In this document: piece by piece, positions 33,683-46,294 of the stretch | Position numbering within the stretch: position 1 is the stretch's first letter | Layout of the letters: every line of letters begins with the position of its first letter | Translations under genes and position numbers: made by a program | Notes under the pieces: model-generated | What the model was told of the DNA's origin: nothing | Seen by the model: the letters and a program-made list of their open reading frames with translations, nothing else | Databases searched by the model: none | Assembly (NCBI GenBank): GCA_034440635.1 | Contig: JAOTON010001596.1 | Span: forward strand, 1,258,501-1,322,500 | From: Lepas anatifera | Taxonomy: Eukaryota; Arthropoda; Thecostraca; Lepadidae | Reading direction: 5' to 3' | Length of the DNA: 64,000 nt

Positions 33683-33686
<4 letters not shown>

Positions 33687-33937
33687 TTACTACATACACA
33701 TGTTCATCACATTCCGATACATTGCTTCTGCTCCGAAACAACAAGTAAATATTTTCGATCACGATATCAAATTCAATCGACTCTGACGAGCTTGGCATGT
33801 TCTGAGGGCAGGGAATCTATAAGTCCGTAGATTATATTCAGCCCGTAGAAGCATAAACCAAAATTGTCTCAAACCTGAGGGCTTCAGTATATTTGAAGAC
33901 CTATTTGAAGACTTTGAAGTCAATAAGCTGGTATAAG

Positions 33938-34309
33938 ACCGCCCCGGCAGCTCAGTTGGTAGAGCGTTGGGCTCCGGCCCGCTGCTCAGAAGCATGCAGT
34001 GGCAGTGCATGTCCAGGCTTGGGATCGGTTCCCCTGAGAAGCTCCGGCGCTCAATAGTTCACCCGACGTAGGTCGGCTGGCAACTGACTGGTGAGAGGGT
34101 AAACTGAGAGCAGCGGGCATCCCTGTGCTTTGTGGGAGGTTAAGCTTTGCATTATAAATTAACCCTTCATTGTGGGAGTTGCTTGTTCAGATCTTGGCGT
34201 CGGGGTCTCCGTGACAAGTCCCTTGGTGACTTTAGTGAAACCCAGACTCCAACACCCGTCTGAGAACGGCTTGGACAAAATTTACAAATAAATAAAATAA
34301 ATAAAATAC
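33938..34309 (+). repeat. tRNA-derived SINE, copy 2, with AAAT-rich tail
   Basis: CAGCTCAGTTGGTAGAGCG is a good tRNA box A region and GGGATCGGTTCCCC a box B region, about 50 bases apart, with a non-tRNA body of about 200 bp as in copy 1. It ends in AAATAAATAAAATAAATAAA-type sequence at 34284-34309, the usual kind of SINE tail. It is fuller than copy 1 and probably younger. Transcription by Pol III is expected for the family, not shown. Confidence 0.85.
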
Positions 34310-37300
34310 AACAAACACTCTGGCAACAAACAAAAAATCATATGTAAAAGAGCAGTTATGGGCATTTGGGATAAACAATGACCGTCTCCATATTTCTTTT
34401 TGCCCAGCTGGCTGTGCTAAGTTCATGCTGTCAATAGCTTCCAGAGGACCCATAACTTATATTTCAATAGCCGAACAGAGTCAAACCACGCCCTAAATAA
34501 CGTGAGAATGGAACAACACCTTAACAGTTCTGCGCTGAGTTTTAGCCCCCGTATGCATTACATGTTTTGTAGATTTATCTCAAATGGCGTCTCTTGTTTA
34601 AAATGTAAAATTTTCAGCCAATACATCTCTCACAATAATCACAGTGAGGTTTATTCCATGTTCAGGCCATGCAGCGTGCATGCAATGCTTGCAGGCTGCA
34701 GTGAGGAGGTGGAGGGCGCTCTGCATTGATCCAGGCAGCAGTTCCCACGCGCTGACTCGAGCACCGGCACACCTCCCAGATTGCACTGTCTGGCATTAAA
34801 CACCCGCACTGCAAAGTGATACTGCTAATCCTCGGCCTGCTTATTTTTCAGAACCCGTCGAGAATCCCTTTTGAACAGAGAGCTGCGCGGAAATTGGGAA
34901 GGAATTGTGCTGTCCGTTGCGAATGTGAAAACTTGGCCACAAGTTTTTGGTGTATAGGTTCACCAATGATTTTTAATAAATAATTGGTTACGTTCATTTG
35001 CATAGCGTTTAGTGTGGGACGCGAATTGAATAAATAATGCAGTCAGGTTAATGCAAGGAATGACATAAGTGCGCAAATGCAGTAAATGCCGCCGGGAGGG
35101 GCTACAGAGGACCCGGCTCCACATCGTCAGATAATTTGTGGGGGGGAGGGGGCAGATCACTGGGGGCGAGTCTCTGTGAATCGGAAAAAATGAACTTCGG
35201 CGTTTTAATTTCCTGTGTGTCACAGATTTTCCTACAACTCCCGCGTCGTGAGACAATCTCGTCCGGTTCTAAATTTGACCCTGACTAGACGGTACGATAT
35301 GACTGGAAGTTGAAGATCCCTTGTCATTGAGTTGTGAAATACTGCTGTTAAAATCTCTCTAGAATGCAGGTTTGGGGTTTTTAGCTCACATAACTTGCAT
35401 CGGCGTATGCCGTTTCTCTGGGCACACTTCACAGTGACTAGGAGTGATCTCGCAGTCGCAGAAATATTTCCTTCAGCGATGAGTTTATAGCATTATTCAA
35501 GGTTAATCGCCCATACATGAACTCCGCTGCCACGCATTATATTGTTTATCCCAGAGGCTACGATTATCCTCGGCAAACTCCTACATCCGTCACTGGGTGG
35601 GGATTTCTAAAAAAGGGGAGCAGGGCAGAGCTCACCACGCCGTTGAATAGTGTACCAGCACATCTGGGCTAAACTCCAGGAGAAAGGGCCGGCGGATCCG
35701 GTACCTGCCCCAGCAGCACGCCCAGTGAAAGTCTCCCGCTCGTGACTGCACAGGAAAGCAGGCTGGAGTATGTACTCATCTCAATAACTTTCGCCGGCGT
35801 GCAGAAGTTCCATCGTACACAACGATAAGCGTGGCGATCTGAAGAGCTGATGCGGTGCTCAGCATGTGCTACGCTATATTTCTGAGCGAAACGATGACGA
35901 TTAGCCCTCGCCCCAGTGCGGAAGGGTTGTTTGATATCCACACCCTCCCCTCCCCCGGGTTTTATCGAGGCAGTCAGAAAATGGAGCTGCGGAACTCCAC
36001 CGTAAAAGCAACGTAACATTTTTGCAACTAAACTCCAGATCTGGGTTATCTGATGTCAGGTCATCGGGCCTGGTGTGGTGTCATCACCTTAAACGGCCCT
36101 GGACTCACACCATAAAATGTTCACAGTGACACCAGGGCGAAACATTATATCAATTGATCTGAAATTCATATGGAAAATAAGGCCTCCGAGCACGACAATT
36201 CAGCGTAACTGAATTTTTACGGTCATTTTACATGATCTTCCATGGGCCAGGTCGAGTTAGTAATAGCTAACTTCTCCGTTAAAGAAACATGGGAAAATAG
36301 GAAACAGCCAAAGAGTGTCTATATTTCAGTAGACACAGCTTAGACTTATTCCGATCAAAATGACCCATGACCTCTGGAAGGTTATTTGGGGCTGCAAAAG
36401 CAGGTTTCAGTGTCTGGTCAATAACTTGGCAGGAAGTGGTGAACGAGGGTTCATTTTGATGTCACTGTGTTTGTATTACCATGCCAAGTTGATACAGGTG
36501 CACCATGATCACATCAGGCCAGATAAAGACTTTGAACGGACCTTGAGTCTGTCATTTCACATGTTAACCTATCATAGTAATATTGCACATAACTTGATCC
36601 GCCGTGAGCAGAGGAATATAGCGCGATCTAAAGATTGTTTCTATTGCATGCAATTAAACGCTAGAGCTGAAAATGGTGGCTGTGCTGTGTGGTGCACGAG
36701 TCGTGGTCATGGGTGTGTATTTTTGCGTGTTTTTTTTATAATCTGGATCGAGAGTTTTAAACGCGATGCGCCATGGGTGCACGTATCCTAGTGCCTCCCC
36801 GGCGTAATTTAGCGGAATCGCGCCCGGGATGCCCTCATGCGTAGTGGGAGTTTTGTTTACCATGGAGGTAAGAACGCTTAGTTCCGTTCCGGGGATCTTA
36901 CTGTGAAATACATGTGTATGGAGCTAAAAGCTGCCAAAAATCTGGCATCGTCCTGGATCTATAATGACCTGAGCGAAAAGCTGTCAATATAATCTCGAAT
37001 TTCTTTCTCACTGCTACCTGACAGTGCTCGGGTTTTTCGCTACTTCTCATAGTAGCCAGGATCCAAGAGGAGGGGTGTTCTAAGCCCCACGCGGCGATGA
37101 ATGTAGTACATACATTGGCAGGGGGTTAAAGGTTCCTCGAAAACAGGCCGCGACACAGTGTCAGGGCCGGGCATTGCCTCAGAGCTTTCCCTTAAACTGG
37201 CAAAGTACAATAACTAGCAACTGAATTTACGAGGTGTGATGAGCAGGAGGTGCTTTGAGACAAAAGTAGTGAATCTTTAAAGGTGCAGTCATGAAAACTC

Positions 37301-37394
37301 ACCGCTAACAGTTTACGAAACAAACTTGACGACATTTTTTGGTCTGTCAATTTTCCTGACCACGTGGTTGCCCTTGAAAACTATGCTTTGATTT
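34310..37394. other. No gene recognised
   Basis: Part of the inferred long intron. The longest frames (143 codons at 36360-36791 plus, 116 at 35669-36019 minus) have no motif, signal or splice context. 37740-38600 and 39216-39800 also hold nothing recognised. Confidence 0.45.
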
Positions 37395-37640
37395 AGGGCG
37401 GCAGAATCGGACGTGACTGGTGACTTGGCGCTCGTGGTGTTCCGTGCGTCGCGGCGGCGTGGCGTCCTCGCTGGCGGCGGGGGTCCGTGCGGGGACCCGC
37501 CAGTCCCTTGTGCGGGCCCCCCGCTGGCGGTGGGGGCGTTTACAGCTGGTAGGAGCACCGCAGCTGGCGGGTTGTGGTTCTCCTGCTGGCCGGCCGGCCG
37601 CTTGGGGGGCGACAGGTACCGAGCCTGTGGTTTGCACTTG
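37395..37640. other. GC-rich block with open frames, no recognised domain
   Basis: A CG-rich patch (for example CGTCGCGGCGGCGTGGCGTC and TGGCGGCGGGGGTCCGTGCG) is open in two plus and one minus frame for 96-121 codons. The low-complexity Gly/Pro/Arg translation gives no family. It may be a decayed repeat or an untranslated exon. Confidence 0.25.
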
Positions 37641-38599
37641 GCAGAGTGTGATATGGGTTGGGCGTGGGGTGGAGATCCTGACGCGTTCTCGAGCTGCTTC
37701 TCCTTGCCTGGTTCTATTATCGTCGCAGTGAGATGTTTCGACGCTCTGATCTCACATATTTTTTTAGGGTACCGTTGACTCGTAGTGATTTCTTGATAGG
37801 CAGGGTGGGTGCAATTTATGGTTCAGCAGCGGGAATGCCGATGATTGTCGATGTTATCCGTACAGTGACCCGTCGGCGATCGACGTCCTCGACTGACCCT
37901 AGTGTCATGATGTCAAGCAATGTTTTTTTTAGGTTTTTGATGGAGGGCGGGAGCGGCTTTTGGGGGACACGATATGAATATCACGTTTCTCGCCTTTTTA
38001 ACGGGTTTTTATGGTATGTGCGTATGTTTGTGTGAAATACACGTGTTTGATTATTATGCAAAAGACTGTAGAAGTAAACATCAGCAGATAAATTACGTAA
38101 CAACGTATTTCCGGTACATGCCAGAAGTCATTGAAAACGCAGAATATCGTGAGAAAGATTTCAGAAAGACTACTTCATTATCTTGGAAACGTGACTGTCG
38201 CACCTTATAGACTGCAATACTCTCTTAAAATTATAAACCAACTACCGCTACTCAGGTCCACACCCAGGCCAATCTCGTCGTTGTTCTAAGCTAAAGTCAC
38301 CCACCTGCCATCCCACAGAAACTTGTTACGACCAACAGCAAGCCTCCCCCGTGCCACCTAAACTGTATAGTAAGACTCTACCGACGAGAAGAACGGCGGC
38401 GGGCGGCTCAGAATGGCACCCGCCGCAGAAGAAATACCCGGGATGACAGGGTCCGTATCTGCTGCGGTATCCGCTACCCTGAACGCTGCAACACGCATTT
38501 TCTGATTAAAGTTGGCGTAAGTCTTAATTTCCATATTTTTTCCGTGGTGTTAGCTGAGAATAATCAGACCGCGAGAAACTTCCAGCTACAACCAAAAGA

Positions 38600-39215
38600 A
38601 TAACGCCTCGGTACAAAGGTGCAAAAACTGGCCGAATCGGCTACCGGGGTAGGTGACACACTTGCATTATTCAAGGTGCATGACTGACAAAAAAGAGATT
38701 CCCGCTGCATGGTCCAAACTCCAGCAACATGTTTTGGGAAATACAGAATTAAGCGTGCAACAATTATTTCAATTCAGTAACTCTTCTCAATTGCACAGCG
38801 TACCATTAATCATTTAATACATATATAATATGTTCAGTTTCTACTAAAACCATAGACCCCGCTCCAGAAAACCTGCATACCGCCGTCACAGCTGCCAGAT
38901 TTTAACATACGACCCAAAGGTGACGGTTGTTAGTAGTTTGCAGAAAGTATGCGACTAGAAGCCGGAAATGCGACAGGCTAATTTCTCAAACAAAACAAAA
39001 AACGGTTAGAAGCATATGCAAGGCATCTTAATTAGGTAGTTTTCTGCCTAATCATTCATACTTTATCCAGGAAAATCCCATTAGAAGTTTTAGTATCTTC
39101 AATTCACCGGCCCTCTTTTCAATGAACTTAGTACCTGGTACGCCCAAGGTACAACTATAGATACAAAATAATTTCGCAGCAAATCCACACAAACTGCACA
39201 ACAACGACAAAACAG
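38600..39215 (-). repeat. Dispersed repeat, copy 2 (inverted relative to copy 1)
   Basis: Reverse-complement partner of 35-690. The best-conserved part is 38795-38945, where AGTTTCTACTAAAACCATAG, CCGTCACAGCTGCCAGATTT and AACATACGACCC mirror the first copy. It is non-coding. The block CAACGACAAAACAGTTGC at about 39203 with GCTTTTGCTTTGTCGTTG forms a local inverted repeat at its outer edge. Confidence 0.7.
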
Positions 39216-39802
39216 TTGCTTTTGCTTTGTCGTTGTGCGTGGGTATTGAGTGCTGTGCAGATACGATAACGCAGAGCCTGCGGACCTACAGTCTATCGAG
39301 CGTAGTAATCAACACACAGGAACCTGGAGTGCATGTAGTTAGAGCAGGATTTTGACTTCGCTGGATCTTTCTTTGGTGTGAGACTTCCAATACATCGGTA
39401 CCTATTGGGCCCGTAGACATAATTTCACGTCTATGCTGGGTCGTTGCCTCGGAATTTTTATTGGAGGGTGATAATCGGGGGTGGGAGGCGAATTATAATT
39501 GGAAACACTCCCTTCAAAATCGAAAGCACCCTCCAAAAATGAAAACACACGTGTTGCTGATTTCATGCTATAATGGTATGGTGCTTGAACCATGTCCGCT
39601 GCGAACAGGAGCGGACGTAGGAGCGCTGTTAGGGCGTTGCCATTAGGACGTTGAGAGAGTACAGACGTTGCCACGAGGGTAGAATTCATTAGTTTGCGCG
39701 GGGGCATCACGCCAGGACGGACGGTCCGGAAAAACATGCCAACACCCGCATTCAACAACATGTATTCTACTGACTTCTAAAAAGGGTTATCCTGTCGGAA
39801 GA

Positions 39803-39962
39803 GCTGGGAGTGTTGTGGGAAAGACCTAGAATGACCCTTTTTAGGGTTTAGACGTTTTAGTTTCTGGACTTTGACGTTTCAGGCTGCCAGTCTTTTAGCG
39901 CTTTTACTGTCATCTGTATCATCTTTTTAGGGTCCTAGGTCATTCCCACAACACTCTGCGGT
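39803..39962. repeat. Fold-back repeat, about 160 bp
   Basis: GAGTGTTGTGGGAAAGACCT at about 39808 is mirrored by AGGTCATTCCCACAACACTC at about 39936, with TTTTTAGGG next to each arm. The arms can form a long imperfect hairpin, as in a small fold-back MITE. No target duplication was identified. Confidence 0.6.
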
Positions 39963-40034
39963 TTATGGCACCCTATCTTCAGCAGGCCTTCCGAGAACTT
40001 ATGATTTTCTCCATCATGGAAGAGCTGGGACTCA

Positions 40035-40460
40035 TGACAGAACATCTGTAAGACATGTCCTGGTCGAATGCCGGGATTTCGAAATCGAAAGGCGTCGATA
40101 TTTGCCGGGATCCCCCACCCTGGTTTCGCTCCTGGGGGAGCATCCGTCCGTCGAAATCACGAGCATTATGTTTTACCTGAAGAAAGTCGGATTCAATGTG
40201 ATTTACTCCCCTACGTAATAGCTTGTACTCTATGTTTTTTTCTGCATGTGAGTGTGAGGGCTACGCTCTTTTTTATCTTCTGAACCCACATTCTGTTTTC
40301 TGCACTTATCATAGAATCTTCAATGAGGCTATTGCCTCAGAATGATCTGCTATGCGTCATCTCCTGAATCGCGTTGTATACCTTACGTTTGATATGGGCG
40401 CAAAATGACCATGGAAGTCGGGCCGCCCAAAAACACCAAACAATGATGATGATGATGATG
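40035..40460 (+). mobile_element. 5'-truncated LINE copy with 12-bp target duplication
   Basis: AGCTGGGACTCA at 40023-40034 and 40461-40472 flanks a 426-bp insert that ends in ATG repeats. Its 5' part encodes the last residues of a LINE ORF2: TSVRHVLVECRDF, then ERRRYL, ending VIYSPT and stop at about 40219. The H-x4-C pattern matches the C-terminal zinc-knuckle-like region common in Jockey, I and related clades. A 3' tail GGGCGCAAAATGACC follows. Truncation at the 5' end plus target duplication is the normal outcome of target-primed reverse transcription. Confidence 0.82.
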
Positions 40461-41289
40461 AGCTGGGACTCACTAACAAAACCACCAGCTTTTCCTCGCT
40501 ACCACACACATAGATACCACAAGCTGTTATACTAAACTCCCCGCGATTCACCACCGATGTTTCAACTCGGCATCAGCGCGGCGGCCGCTGCTCGGCGACC
40601 GTGACCTTTCTCACCTCTGTGCCTCGCGGGCATGCGAGGCTTGCGGACGGCGGCCGCTGATTGGTGGAGATACGTGTGGATACTTTGGAATCAATTTTGC
40701 GGAAATTGTCCCAAGGGAATAGTTGTTTCGTCCACTTTGCATGTGAAAATCTAAAATTGATGAAATTTTCAGATATTCTTAGCCATAAAGTTATTGTTTC
40801 AGCTTGGTTATCTGCTCAACTATTCAGGACATCCGAGGCTGTTTTTCAGCTGCCAAGGTCACTGAAATCGGGGTTGGTGATGCGGGTTCTTGCTGAATGG
40901 AGAGGAATTGGGTCTGGCTCGACGGTAACCGGGGGATGGTGGGCGAGCCAGTACTTGTGACAAAAGACTATCTAATGACCGCCCTAATTACTAAATACTA
41001 GCGGAATGTGTAGGTGCCCAGCATGGGAGCGAGGCTGCATTATTCCACTTTGAATGGGAAAATTCACGATAAGTTTATCATGACTGAAAACATTTTTGAA
41101 TCCCAATTAAGTTACGTAAATATTTTAACGTTATTCACCCACATTGTGCAGCTGCGATGTTTACGTCACCTCAACTTTTCAACGATTTATTGCGGACGCT
41201 AGAGCTACAAACTACTAAAACTACCCCATATTTCAAGACCAAAAAACTTGGAGATAAAAAAGCGAGGATGTAATTCGGGCTCAGCAGCT

Positions 41290-41482
41290 TAGAGAGCCAT
41301 TTCCTCGTCCGCTCCCATTATTAGAGAATCATCTCTTCGTCCCCTCCCATTCTCAGAGAGGCATCTCCTCGTCCCCTCCCATTCTTAGAGAGCCATCTCC
41401 TCGTCCCAACCCATTCTTAGATGCCCCTTTCCTGGTCCCCTCCCATTCTCAGAGAGCAATCTCCTCGTCCCATCTCATTATT
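41290..41482. repeat. 32-bp minisatellite, about 6 units
   Basis: Imperfect units built on AGAGAGCCATCTCCTCGTCC followed by CCTCCCATTCTT. Units differ by substitutions and small indels. The LINE tail inserted at its right edge. Confidence 0.85.
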
Positions 41483-41487
41483 AAAAC

Positions 41488-41545
41488 TGGGCGCAAAATG
41501 ACCCTCGCCGTCGACGCGCCCTTAAACCCCACTCATGATGATGAC
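41488..41545 (+). mobile_element. 58-bp LINE tail insertion with 12-bp target duplication
   Basis: CATTATTAAAAC at 41476-41487 and 41546-41557 flanks TGGGCGCAAAATGACC to CATGATGATGAC, the same tail as at 40406-40460. Only the last 58 bases of the LINE were inserted. It lies at the end of the 32-bp minisatellite. GGGCGC and GCGCCC inside the tail can pair as a hairpin. Confidence 0.8.
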
Positions 41546-41557
41546 CATTATTAAAAC

Positions 41558-44500
41558 GGCAATGACTGAAGGAGGAGGTACGCTAAGCAAAGATAATGTC
41601 ATTGCAATCATGGAAAGTGGAGCAGTCACCCACGTTTTACCTTGACGTCATACCATTTAAACTAAAACATGGAAACTTTCAGTTTAGTCAGGAAACTCCA
41701 ACAAACAAAAAATGCATACATGTTTAGGCTAAAAACGAGCATTGTTTCCAGTAAATTAAGGATTAATATTTTCCCTGACTACGAGTGACTCTCAAACAGT
41801 AGATTACGACTACACTTGGTGTCACTAAACGGTCTTGTGGGCCTTGCAAGGGCCTATTAATTTAAATCACAAATGTCCCGCTAAGACAGCTTTGACTCAA
41901 CTCCTACTACTATAAAACGAACACCTTTAAGGCACCCTTCCTTCAACATACTATCTGGCACCTGAATGCACTTCGCATGACGAAGACGTGGCCGCGAAGG
42001 CGAAACCCCGCAGCTTAAGGACGTCACGCTCTGAACGAATTTGCAGAAAACCCTGTCCATGTTTGTTTTCAAGGTGTCGGGCAATTTCCAGCCACTTGTT
42101 TACCATGCTCTAAAAAAATAAAACGATATCATGGCCGTCAGAGACATCCTTTGAAGCTGGATTTTCTGCTAAGGAATCAGAACAAGGCTGAAAAACCTAA
42201 CGACAGCTAAAAAATAGGTGTGTATTGCTGACAACAAAGCTCAGAAAGACAATTATTGAAAAATAAGAAATGCATGAAAATATCACTCAAGAAGTGTGCA
42301 ACGCTGGCAGTTTTTGGAATTGGAAAGGTAAAGCTGGTAGAACGGCGGGTTCACATAGAGCAGCTGAATGGACGTCGAAACAGGGAGACGGGCAACGTCT
42401 CTGATCTCTCCACTTTCCATCAGATGCGGAAACGTTTCAAAAGTTTGACAGGATCACATTGTTCACGAAGATTGATCATCAGCCTTGTTCTGATTCATTC
42501 GCAGAAAATCCAACGGCACTACGGCACCATTGGCAGTCCTAAATATTCCAGAAATAATGGGGTTTCCTTTTTCTACCTTTCAGGGGGAGCGGTCTAGATC
42601 CAGCATCCCGTAATTTGTGAAGGAGGGTCTACCGAGCGTTACAAAACGTTACATGGGGGAGGGGACGATCAAAAGTCTAAAAAATATGTGTTAGGCATCT
42701 TATGAACGGGATGATAGACATATTAAGGCTGGGATAATGTAACTGTCTAATAGTTTGAAAACACGGAACGTCTGCAAAATACAACTCTATGTTTCTATCT
42801 CACATTTTGTTTCCACTTTTGTATTCAACGAATAAGGTCAAACGACGCCCCACCTTCGGTAGTCCAAAGTAAGGAGACGCATGCACGTCATGATGCTGTG
42901 CAGAGTCAACTAGTCAGTTATATCGTTTTTCTCCCTCAGGTTACACTGATAGCTTCAGAACACGGTCCATATTCCCCCTCTGAAAACGTTCCACGTGATG
43001 GAACAAAAAAAACGCAAAACATCAGCTATCGTTCTGTGAGGAATAGATGGTAGGCACACTACCAAACTAATTATCCTGAATAAATCGATGGGTTTAGCCA
43101 CAAAGACCCACAGAGCCGGCGAAAACGATGACTTTTACGATCCTCGGAACGAGCCTTCTTTGAGCACGTCGTGTAATCGGAGCGCTGAGGAGCCCCATTT
43201 GCATGTAGACAGGCAAAGTAAATGGATATATAAAGCTTTGGTGGTGTTTCCGACCAGCGGGGAACCAGATCTCATCAATCCAGGGGCTCTTGGAAGGGCT
43301 GGTTCACACGCACAGCGCTACTAACCTTATGGAAGATTCTAATTTTAGGCGGAGGGAAGTCTAGCACCTTCCATCCACTCCGCCAAAGAAATTCCCGCAC
43401 ATGCTGAAATGTTAAAAAACTTTATGTGAACCCACAGACTAGATATGACTTTTATAAGGCATCTTATAGGGCAAAAAGTTTGCCCAAGGCTGTATAAAAA
43501 TTAGACACTGAAGGACTCTCACTGATGTCAGCTACTGCCCTGGATACTACATATTTCAATCAAAATGTATTTTCAGTTTATGAAAGCAAAATATTCCTAC
43601 GCTTATGAAATTACGAAGACCTTCCCACGACAAATCAAAGAAGAATGATAATACGTTTTCCAGAGTTGCAGCCGTGCGTCACCCTGGCGTGATTTCGTCT
43701 GTTTCGTGAAAGCTTCGGTCTGTACATACATATTTACAGCCCAAAAATTGCAGTCTTAGACAGCAAATGTTTACGTTACTGTTGAACAGAGACGCCTATA
43801 TCTTACGGTTATGCACGCAGTGTAAGGGCCAAAAATTCACCCTCATCTCTAAATATTTTTTGTCAGAAAAAAATTTAAAAACTCAGAGCTCACCTAAAGT
43901 TTGAGTGAGAGACAATATCGCAGAATCCTGACCTATCTAAGTAACGCAAAACAACAGTGCACCGGGTGTAAGCGAAGCCAGCAAAACAGTTCACAAAACC
44001 AAACGGCAATGGTTTTGGCATTGTGAAGCTCTTCTTTAAATGAAGTTGGTATAATGGGAGGCCACATAATTTGAGCCGTTTTCGCACAATTGTGTTTTAC
44101 AGTTACCATTTCGTACCAACCGAAAGCACACACCATTTTTAGTCCTTGCCTGAATGACAGATCATACTATGGCAACCATCAAAAGACGTTTGATGCCATC
44201 TGCAGTTGACTCACGCGACCACGTGCGGTCCACGAGGTCGCCACCATTGCCAGCCTCGTTAACAATCCGGCACAAAATGGAACAGAACTAAATCGCGCAA
44301 GATCAAAGAAAGACTGTCTCTGCGAGAGCACAACAAGAAAAATCATCACACGTAATTCTGAAAGAAAAAAGATCAGCTTAGTCTTGGAGCTTAAGTTAGC
44401 GTTGCCTCCACACTCAGCTGGTAAGATGCCGTGGAAACTACCACAGCTTGGAACTACAGAACAAAAATTAACGCAGTAGCAGCCTGCGTATTGTCTTCGA

Positions 44501-45339
44501 GAGCCTGCATCGTTAAAACTACTTGAAGTGCGGCCCACACATTAGTAATAAGGCTGGTCGAAAGTTTAAGTACTTCATTCAGCTGACCTTGGAATGGGTC
44601 AGTAGCACTAAGGCTGAGTTCCAGTGCAGCTGAGTTTGTTTGGGCGCATAGAAACAGTTTATAGGTATACAAAGTTGGGTATAATTGGTTAAGCAAGTAT
44701 CAATTATTCTATATTAAGAAAATGGAATAAGTACGTTCACGATAACTTTTTACAAGGTGAACAATATAAAACCTGCTGATAACTTTCTGGTAAAAACGAA
44801 GCAGCCGAGATTGCACAGTAAATGCTAAGCAACTGGTAAAACATTGAAACCCAGCCAAGAGAAGCCTGATACGAGTGGCTTAAGTGAAGGAGCATTAAGC
44901 ACAACATTACAATGCGCAAACCTAGCTGGAGCTAAACACTGATAAAAACAGTATAAAACTCCGTAAAAGACTCCAGCAGAGCAAAAAAAGACAGCAGGCA
45001 TAAATGCCCCATAACTAAAACGGCGCCTGAACACACCGAAACCATATACGTCATAGACAATTCCCAAAAATCAATACGGGAACAGGGTAAAATGTGGATA
45101 ACGACTAGCGCAGCCTTTCAGCCGATGGCGATGTTTTAGGCACCCCATGTTTACCTTATAGACTGTCTTCAGCGCGCAGTGGAGGAAACCCCTGCCTTCC
45201 TCTTTTAGCTTTTCCCTCTTGGCCCGCCTGCAGACGGTCAGATGCTGAAACGTTCACCAGATACTTACCAGGTTCAACTCTGGATCCGTGAGGGCTACTA
45301 GGACATCTCATCATCACTTAAATGGCACTGTGTTCTCTT
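41558..45339. other. No gene recognised; one possible repeat scrap
   Basis: Frames are 119 codons or fewer without domains. 42630-42670 has GAGCGTTACAAAACGTTACA then TGGGGGAGGGG, a style seen in transposon ends, but no partner was found. 40473-41290 and 45718-46118 are likewise without features. Confidence 0.4.
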
Positions 45340-45717
45340 TCAAGGCTTTGAGGCTTTAGGCAGCTTTTCCCCTGTTTTAGCCTTTACGCTTCTATGTTGT
45401 GTTAGGCGCTCTTTTAGGGTCATATATTGTTATTTTGTGTCTAGGAATGCATCAACCATTGAGATCATGTGGCGTTGATTACAGTTTTGGTAGGTGCGGT
45501 GAAATATGTGTAGCTTTACGATCCTTTGTTTGAATTTAACACCAATTCTACCAGTTAAGTCTGGTTTGGCTACGAGTGAGCTTCTATGCTCTTTGTATAG
45601 ACCTTTTCTGACATCATCAATTGCTTTTAATACACGTTTAAAGGTCACTAAGTCATCGACTTTTAACATCAAAATCGGGTGGCACTCAACTGCAGTGGGT
45701 TTTCTATAACTAACTAC
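45340..45717 (-). pseudogene. Decayed coding fragment, unrecognised
   Basis: The minus strand reads YRKPTAVECHPILMLKVDD, then VRKGLYKEHRSSLV, then KPDLTGRIGVKFKQ, to DAFLDTK, a stop, and on in the same frame (MTLKERLTQHRSVK, stop, then CHLSDDEMS, stop). The balanced composition over about 90 codons and same-frame continuation past stops suggest a degraded real ORF, most likely from a retroelement. No diagnostic motif was recognised, so no family is given. Confidence 0.35.
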
Positions 45718-46126
45718 CTACGCATGATAAAACACGTATTATGTTATAACTGTGAAATTTTTACTTACAGGTAGAATAAATGAATCAAGATAATTGTATA
45801 AAATGTCAAATGTTTAAGCGCAGATCCATCACTTTAAGCCGGCAGGAAAACCTCAATTCAACCTAAGAAAAAGTGTTTTAGACCCCCCCCAAGGCGGCAG
45901 TGGAACGTTTAGTTTTCATTGTTTCCAGCTGGGGCCCACTGTAACACCAAGTCTCGACCGTGTTGCAGAAATATGCGGCCATTCCGCTGTTGAATTCTTT
46001 ACGAGCTCAGCTGCTCATGTTCTGGTTGTGAAATCGGTGGCAAAAGAGTTCATGCATTGTTCATTGTTAGCGGCTCCGGCCGGAGAGAAGCCGCGAACTG
46101 ATGGAAGCACGGACTTCGGCACGAAA

Positions 46127-46294
46127 CACTGGCGGGCGGATCAAGGCTTTCATTTCATACGGAGGCTGGGGGAGGGGGCGCAGCCCATCCGCACGTTTAC
46201 TCCGAATAACCTCTTTCTATGTGATTACTATGACAATCAGAAATATCGGAGTGGGGCTTGAGCCCCCTAGCCCCCCCCTTTCTATCCACCACTG
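46127..46294. mobile_element. hAT-type MITE, 168 bp, with 8-bp target duplication
   Basis: A perfect direct repeat GCACGAAA at 46119-46126 and 46295-46302 flanks ends CACTGGCGGGCGGATC (left) and, read inwards from the right, CAGTGGTGGATAG. The right subterminal TTGAGCCCCCTAGCCCCC matches the decayed copy at 19562-19704. Frames crossing it are not genes. Confidence 0.85.

Noticed and set aside
36360..36791. 143-codon plus-strand frame
   Set aside because: No domain or splice context; within the inferred intron of the opposite-strand gene.
39402..39761. 119-codon minus-strand frame as a gene
   Set aside because: No recognisable motif and no splice or start context; could be an old repeat but nothing supports it.
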